A stretch of 64,000 bases of DNA from Adineta steineri (lineage: Eukaryota > Rotifera > Eurotatoria > Adinetida > Adinetidae), in the NCBI GenBank assembly GCA_905250115.1, contig CAJNOI010000148.1, positions 62,001 to 126,000 on the forward strand. The letters run 5' to 3'. The notes beneath the pieces were generated by a model. The model was not told where the DNA came from and searched no databases. It worked only from the letters and a program-made list of their open reading frames with translations. A program made the translations under genes and the position numbers. Position 1 is the stretch's first letter, and each line of letters opens with the position of its first letter. Below, piece by piece: positions 60,595-64,000 of the stretch.

Positions 60595-61300
60595 TATAGA
60601 CACTTAGTTTTCTTTTTCTGGCATCTCTTATCAAAAGAGTGCAGTCGAAAAGATTTAAATACATATCATTTTCTTATAAGAAATCATTTCTTTATTATTA
60701 AATACAAATCTTACTATTTGATCTGATAATTATTATTTTATTAGTACAATGTACGCAGAGAAAAAAAATGAGTCATTATGTAACATATATATTACGACGA
60801 TAATATTGTATTTTATTTTCCTTCACTTTTGGGCGTTATTATGATGATGAAGCAAAATACTAGTAGATAAAGTAAACTATGATTTGCGTTGTATTTATTT
60901 ACTAATTTTACGCTATATTCATCATAAAGAAGAATCACTTCAATTAATTCTCAATCATTTATTGTTTACTATGTCTACAACTACGCGTTGAGAGATTAAT
61001 AGAACATTTTTCTAAGTCAAAAGTATTATTATACTATCAAATCTTTATTTCAATGTAAAGTGTCTTGCACACGTGTTCGTTTCTGTCTATGACTGTGTAT
61101 GTTTTTATTTTATCTTTTTATGTAACCAAATACATATTTTCTGACATTTTGTCATAGATGTTTTTAATGTTACATAAAGTAAATAATAGATATCATCATC
61201 CTGTTTTTTTTTGCAAATCATATTTTTATAATTGGTCAATAAAAGTGTTGTGAAGTCAGTTTAAATTCTTTATTCTTACTTTTTCAGATTGAAATTAGTT
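60595..61300. other. Intergenic, no gene
   Basis: AT-rich spacer ending in a TTTTTCAG acceptor-like site 14 bases before the SDR ATG. Confidence 0.65.
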
Positions 61301-62269
61301 ATGGGTTCGAGTGATTCACGTTCACAGTCTCGTTATAATATGACTGCACAAGACGTTATTAATGAATGTGGTGAAAATAGTAAAGTTAAACAATCACATA
61401 TTCTCGTTACGGGTGCAACGTCTGGAATAGGTATTGAAACCGGTCGAGTATTAGCACTTGCTGGAGCAAAAGTTTATCTAATGGGTAGAAGTGAAATAAA
61501 ACTTCAACAAGTTATTGAAAATATAAATAAAGAATTACAACAAAAAGCAACAAGTGGTTCTGTACAAGGTGTTTTTTGTGATTTAAATAGTTTAACAAGT
61601 ATTAAAAAATGTGCTGAAAAGTTCATCAGCGAAAATACACCATTGAATATATTAATACTCAATGCTGGAATCTTTAATTATAATTTTACTCAAACTATTG
61701 ATGGTCTCGAACAAGTTATGGGAGTTAACCATATTGGTCATGCTTATTTAACACAATTACTAATGCCTACTTTAATCGCTAATGCACCATCCAGGATTGT
61801 TATATTATCATCAGAATTACATGCAGGTCCACCTTTAAATTATCAAGCATTAGATCATATGAGTAGTACAGAAACAAATGCAAAAAAAGATTTTGGAATG
61901 ATAAGAAGTTATCAACAAAGTAAATTAGCTAATATGCTATTTGCTCGTGCACTCACATCACATTATAAAGATGAACAAATCACAGCTTATTCACTTCACC
62001 CAGGAGTTATTGCTACAAATATAACTTCAAAAGTACCATGTGCAAGTTTTTTCACAAAATTTATAAAGAAGAAATCTCTTGAACAAGGAGCAGCTACTAC
62101 AGTATTTTGTGCATTGAAACCAGGACTAGAAAATGAAAGTGGACGATTTTTTAATGATTCTACTGTTACTGATCTAGCGGATAAATGGACAGATAATGAT
62201 ATTAATATATTTTGGGAATGGACAGAAAAGATTATTCGACAACGAACAGCTAATCTGTCAGACACATAA
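61301..62269 (+). CDS. Short-chain dehydrogenase/reductase (retinol dehydrogenase / WWOX-like)
   Basis: A single exon of 322 residues. Rossmann-fold NAD(P) oxidoreductase: cofactor motif TGATSGIGIETGR, structural LNAGIF (the N-A-G motif), catalytic Ser in IVILSSELH, and YQQSK with catalytic Tyr and Lys, followed by HPGVIATNI. Substrate cannot be told from sequence; the closest style is the RDH11-14/WWOX group, often acting on retinoids or steroids. I start at the ATG at 61301; an in-frame TTG lies upstream but a splice-acceptor-like CAG lies between. No signal peptide or membrane anchor is evident. Confidence 0.93.
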   Translation: MGSSDSRSQSRYNMTAQDVINECGENSKVKQSHILVTGATSGIGIETGRVLALAGAKVYLMGRSEIKLQQVIENINKELQQKATSGSVQGVFCDLNSLTSIKKCAEKFISENTPLNILILNAGIFNYNFTQTIDGLEQVMGVNHIGHAYLTQLLMPTLIANAPSRIVILSSELHAGPPLNYQALDHMSSTETNAKKDFGMIRSYQQSKLANMLFARALTSHYKDEQITAYSLHPGVIATNITSKVPCASFFTKFIKKKSLEQGAATTVFCALKPGLENESGRFFNDSTVTDLADKWTDNDINIFWEWTEKIIRQRTANLSDT

Positions 62270-62557
62270 ATATATTTTTACTCTCCTTTCAAAGAATGCT
62301 TTTTTTTTATTATATTTGTCTATGTTTTAAATTCTATTTTTACTAAACAAAATGGAAGTATTAAAAAAAGATGTCCCTCTATTGTTAAGAATTCAATGCC
62401 ATCTGTTTTTATGGAAAACTCTGTTCATGTTCCATTGGTTTTTCTTAAAGTCCACAGGGAAATCGGTTTTGGTGAGAGAAAAAAAGTAATAAATTACATT
62501 CATCAGGGATCCAATCGAGAAGTAAAATTGTTTTTGTGTGTCCAATATAAAAAAGAA

Positions 62558-63292
62558 ATGGCAATTGTTTTACCACCATATTTAAAATATATTTCATTCT
62601 TGATGATTTTATTTGCTATTCTTTGCAAATATGAAATTCCTCTTGATCCATCAACATCCGATAGAAAAACCTTGTTGTTTACTAAAACAGCTACGGTTCA
62701 ATGTGATCGAGCACAGGTGTATAAAGTTATAACAAATATTGATAAATATACATCGGTTTGTTTTTTTTCATTTTAACTATTTATAATAGAATATCTTTTT
62801 TTTCGTCTAGTGGTATCCAAATGTTGCTCGTGTTGAACATGTTCAATTGGTTTCATCACGTGTGCATAATCATGAAGGTGAAAAATATCGATTGATTACG
62901 AAATTTCCTATAATTGGTTCGAATTTTATGTCATATACTAATAATATAGATCATAGTTAACTTGTATTTAGGTGATGTACCACTTGATTTAGTAATTCAT
63001 ACAGATGATCAGCCGAAACAATTTATATATTCTGTTGATTCATGGTTACTCGAAACAAATCTAATTGAATTAAAAGATATTTCAACAAATGTGAATTCAA
63101 CACGTATTGAATGGACAGTTTATACAAGACGACGTAGTATTCTTTTCCAAGTAATTTATAAAAGATTTTCTATTTATTAAATATTCATTTATTTTATTTA
63201 AGTATATGATCTTACCATTTGCTAATTTTTATAAAAATCAACTTGTTCGTGAAGCATTATTTTCACTTGTAATGCAAGTTCGTGATCTTTAA
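62558..63292 (+). CDS. SRPBCC/START-like (polyketide cyclase-type) lipid-binding protein with N-terminal membrane segment
   Basis: Exons at 62558-62755, 62811-62955, 62972-63150 and 63203-63292 would give 203 residues. Residues about 8-25 (YLKYISFLMILFAILCKYEI) form a membrane anchor. Then comes an SRPBCC-type fold: FTKTATVQCDRAQVYKVITN, WYPNVARVEHVQLVSS, YSVDSWLLETNLIEL, and a last helix NQLVREALFSLVMQVRDL. Such domains bind hydrophobic ligands in a deep cavity. The break at 62956-62971 is odd: GT...TTTAG over only 16 nt is needed to keep the frame, otherwise a TAA follows at once. Either it is an ultra-short intron, a sequencing error, or the gene is damaged. The downstream exons remain clean, which favours function. 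Confidence 0.65.
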
Positions 63293-63590
63293 TCATAATC
63301 AATAATCTCGACATTCCGGCTTGCTTCTTCTTTTTTTCAAACTATTTATTTCTCTGCTTTTATTCTTTGTATATCAAATAAAACTCATAATTATTTTCCA
63401 CAAAAAAAAATTTGAATTATTGCAATTGACTACTAGCGACATCATTGGAGATGTCTCTGAACATATGATAAAACGATTCAAATACTATTGGTTTGCTTAG
63501 TTCTTACTAAAATCTAAATCAATCGATGTCATTTACTTAGAAAACGATGAATAATTGTTGCATCATTTGCTTAAAAATTTTATTTTAGAT

Positions 63591-64000
63591 ATGTCGGAAA
63601 TCAATACATTAGCGTTTACTAAAATGTTTCTTCATCTAGCTAAATATCCTGAATTAGCTGTAAATGGTATTTTATTAGGTGTTCGAAGTAATTCAGCAAA
63701 TGATGAAGCTGATTCATCATATCTTAATTTTGTTGATTGTATTCCATTATTTCATGGTGTTCTTTCATTATCACCTATGCTTGAAATAGCGTTATCACAA
63801 GTAATTACAAATAAAAATAAATGAATATAAAATAATTTGTTGTTTTTTTCTTTTCTAGATTGATGCTTATTGTTCAACACGAAATTTAACTATTGCTGGT
63901 TATTATCATGCGAATGAAAATTATTCCGATCCGAAGTAATAATTTAAATTTTTATCATTGTCATTGTATTTTTTTTTAATTAGTCCAAATTTTACGGCTT
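63591..64000 (+). CDS. ER membrane protein complex subunit 8/9, partial
   Basis: Cut off by the window end. Exons 63591-63800, 63859-63935 and 63984 onward encode MSEINTLAFTKMFLHLAKYP, VNGILLGVR, FVDCIPLFHGVLSLSPMLEI and NLTIAGYYHANENYSD. This matches the EMC8/EMC9 (MPN-like) family, a cytosolic subunit of the complex that inserts transmembrane helices in the ER. A TATTTTAG acceptor-like site lies two bases before the ATG. EMC8 and EMC9 cannot be separated here; many invertebrates have a single gene. Confidence 0.9.

Noticed and set aside
1-64000. CRISPR array, bacterial operon, tRNA or rRNA genes
   Set aside because: No regularly spaced direct repeats, no ribosome-binding-site gene starts, and no cloverleaf or rRNA core that I could recognise; the telomere-like palindromes are dispersed, not arrayed.

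Overview
The window looks like nuclear DNA of a bdelloid rotifer, probably Rotaria or Adineta-like. It is very AT-rich, its genes are cut by many short (about 45-70 nt) GT-AG introns, and it mixes conserved animal genes with expanded bdelloid-type families and genes that look horizontally acquired. The conserved genes are importin alpha, CEP76, glycogen synthase, PIGS, EMC8/9, LC8 dynein light chain and a PTCD2-like gene. The expanded families are NHL-repeat proteins, ADP-ribosyltransferase and small GPCRs. The likely foreign genes are a fungal-type GH45 cellulase with CBM1 modules and a decayed bacterial-type glycosidase. Identity is inferred from gene content only. A 100-N assembly gap lies at 30857-30956.

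Layout. 1-3950 holds no recognisable gene. 3951-5538 is the GH45 cellulase. About 6.5-30.8 kb is a gene-poor accessory region. It contains three NHL-repeat (beta-propeller) gene units, each with a different N-terminal unit: a caspase-like protease (6715-9223), a B-box/coiled coil (12849-15575), and an ADP-ribosyltransferase (18342-19104) that may splice into a frameshifted NHL copy (19649-22849). The same region holds a broken GPCR, a VPS50/syndetin pseudogene, and about a dozen short palindromic repeats with telomere-like TGTGGG arms. 31.0-36.2 kb carries two related tandem-BRCT genes on the minus strand; one has three copies of a C-x4-C-x11-C-x2-H finger. 36.9-39.7 kb is importin alpha. 42.8-43.6 kb is an LC8 dynein light chain with a long disordered N-terminus. 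44.9-45.6 kb is a GAPDH pseudogene. 45.9-49.5 kb holds PTCD2-like and PIGS genes only 80 bp apart on the minus strand. 50.0-52.6 kb is CEP76 (plus), convergent with glycogen synthase (52.9-56.8 kb, minus). 57.7-58.7 kb is an intact GPCR, 59.7-60.6 kb a glycosidase pseudogene, and 61.3-64.0 kb a plus-strand run of SDR, SRPBCC/START-like and partial EMC8/9 genes.

Strongest observations. (1) Three different N-terminal exons all meet NHL-propeller exons at phase-1 introns, which suggests exon-shuffled effector-sensor proteins. (2) Two NHL copies share a 241-bp identical tract inside otherwise diverged sequence, as expected from gene conversion. (3) Glycogen synthase has two tandem alternative exons whose phases make joint inclusion frameshift. 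(4) There is a tandem-BRCT family with repeated Cys/His fingers that I do not recognise. (5) Telomere-like foldback repeats are dispersed through the accessory region. Five pseudogenes or frameshifted copies in 64 kb fit the known degenerate-tetraploid history and gene decay of bdelloids. Exon boundaries are my own manual splice calls; where a total length is given, the exon lengths sum to a multiple of three.
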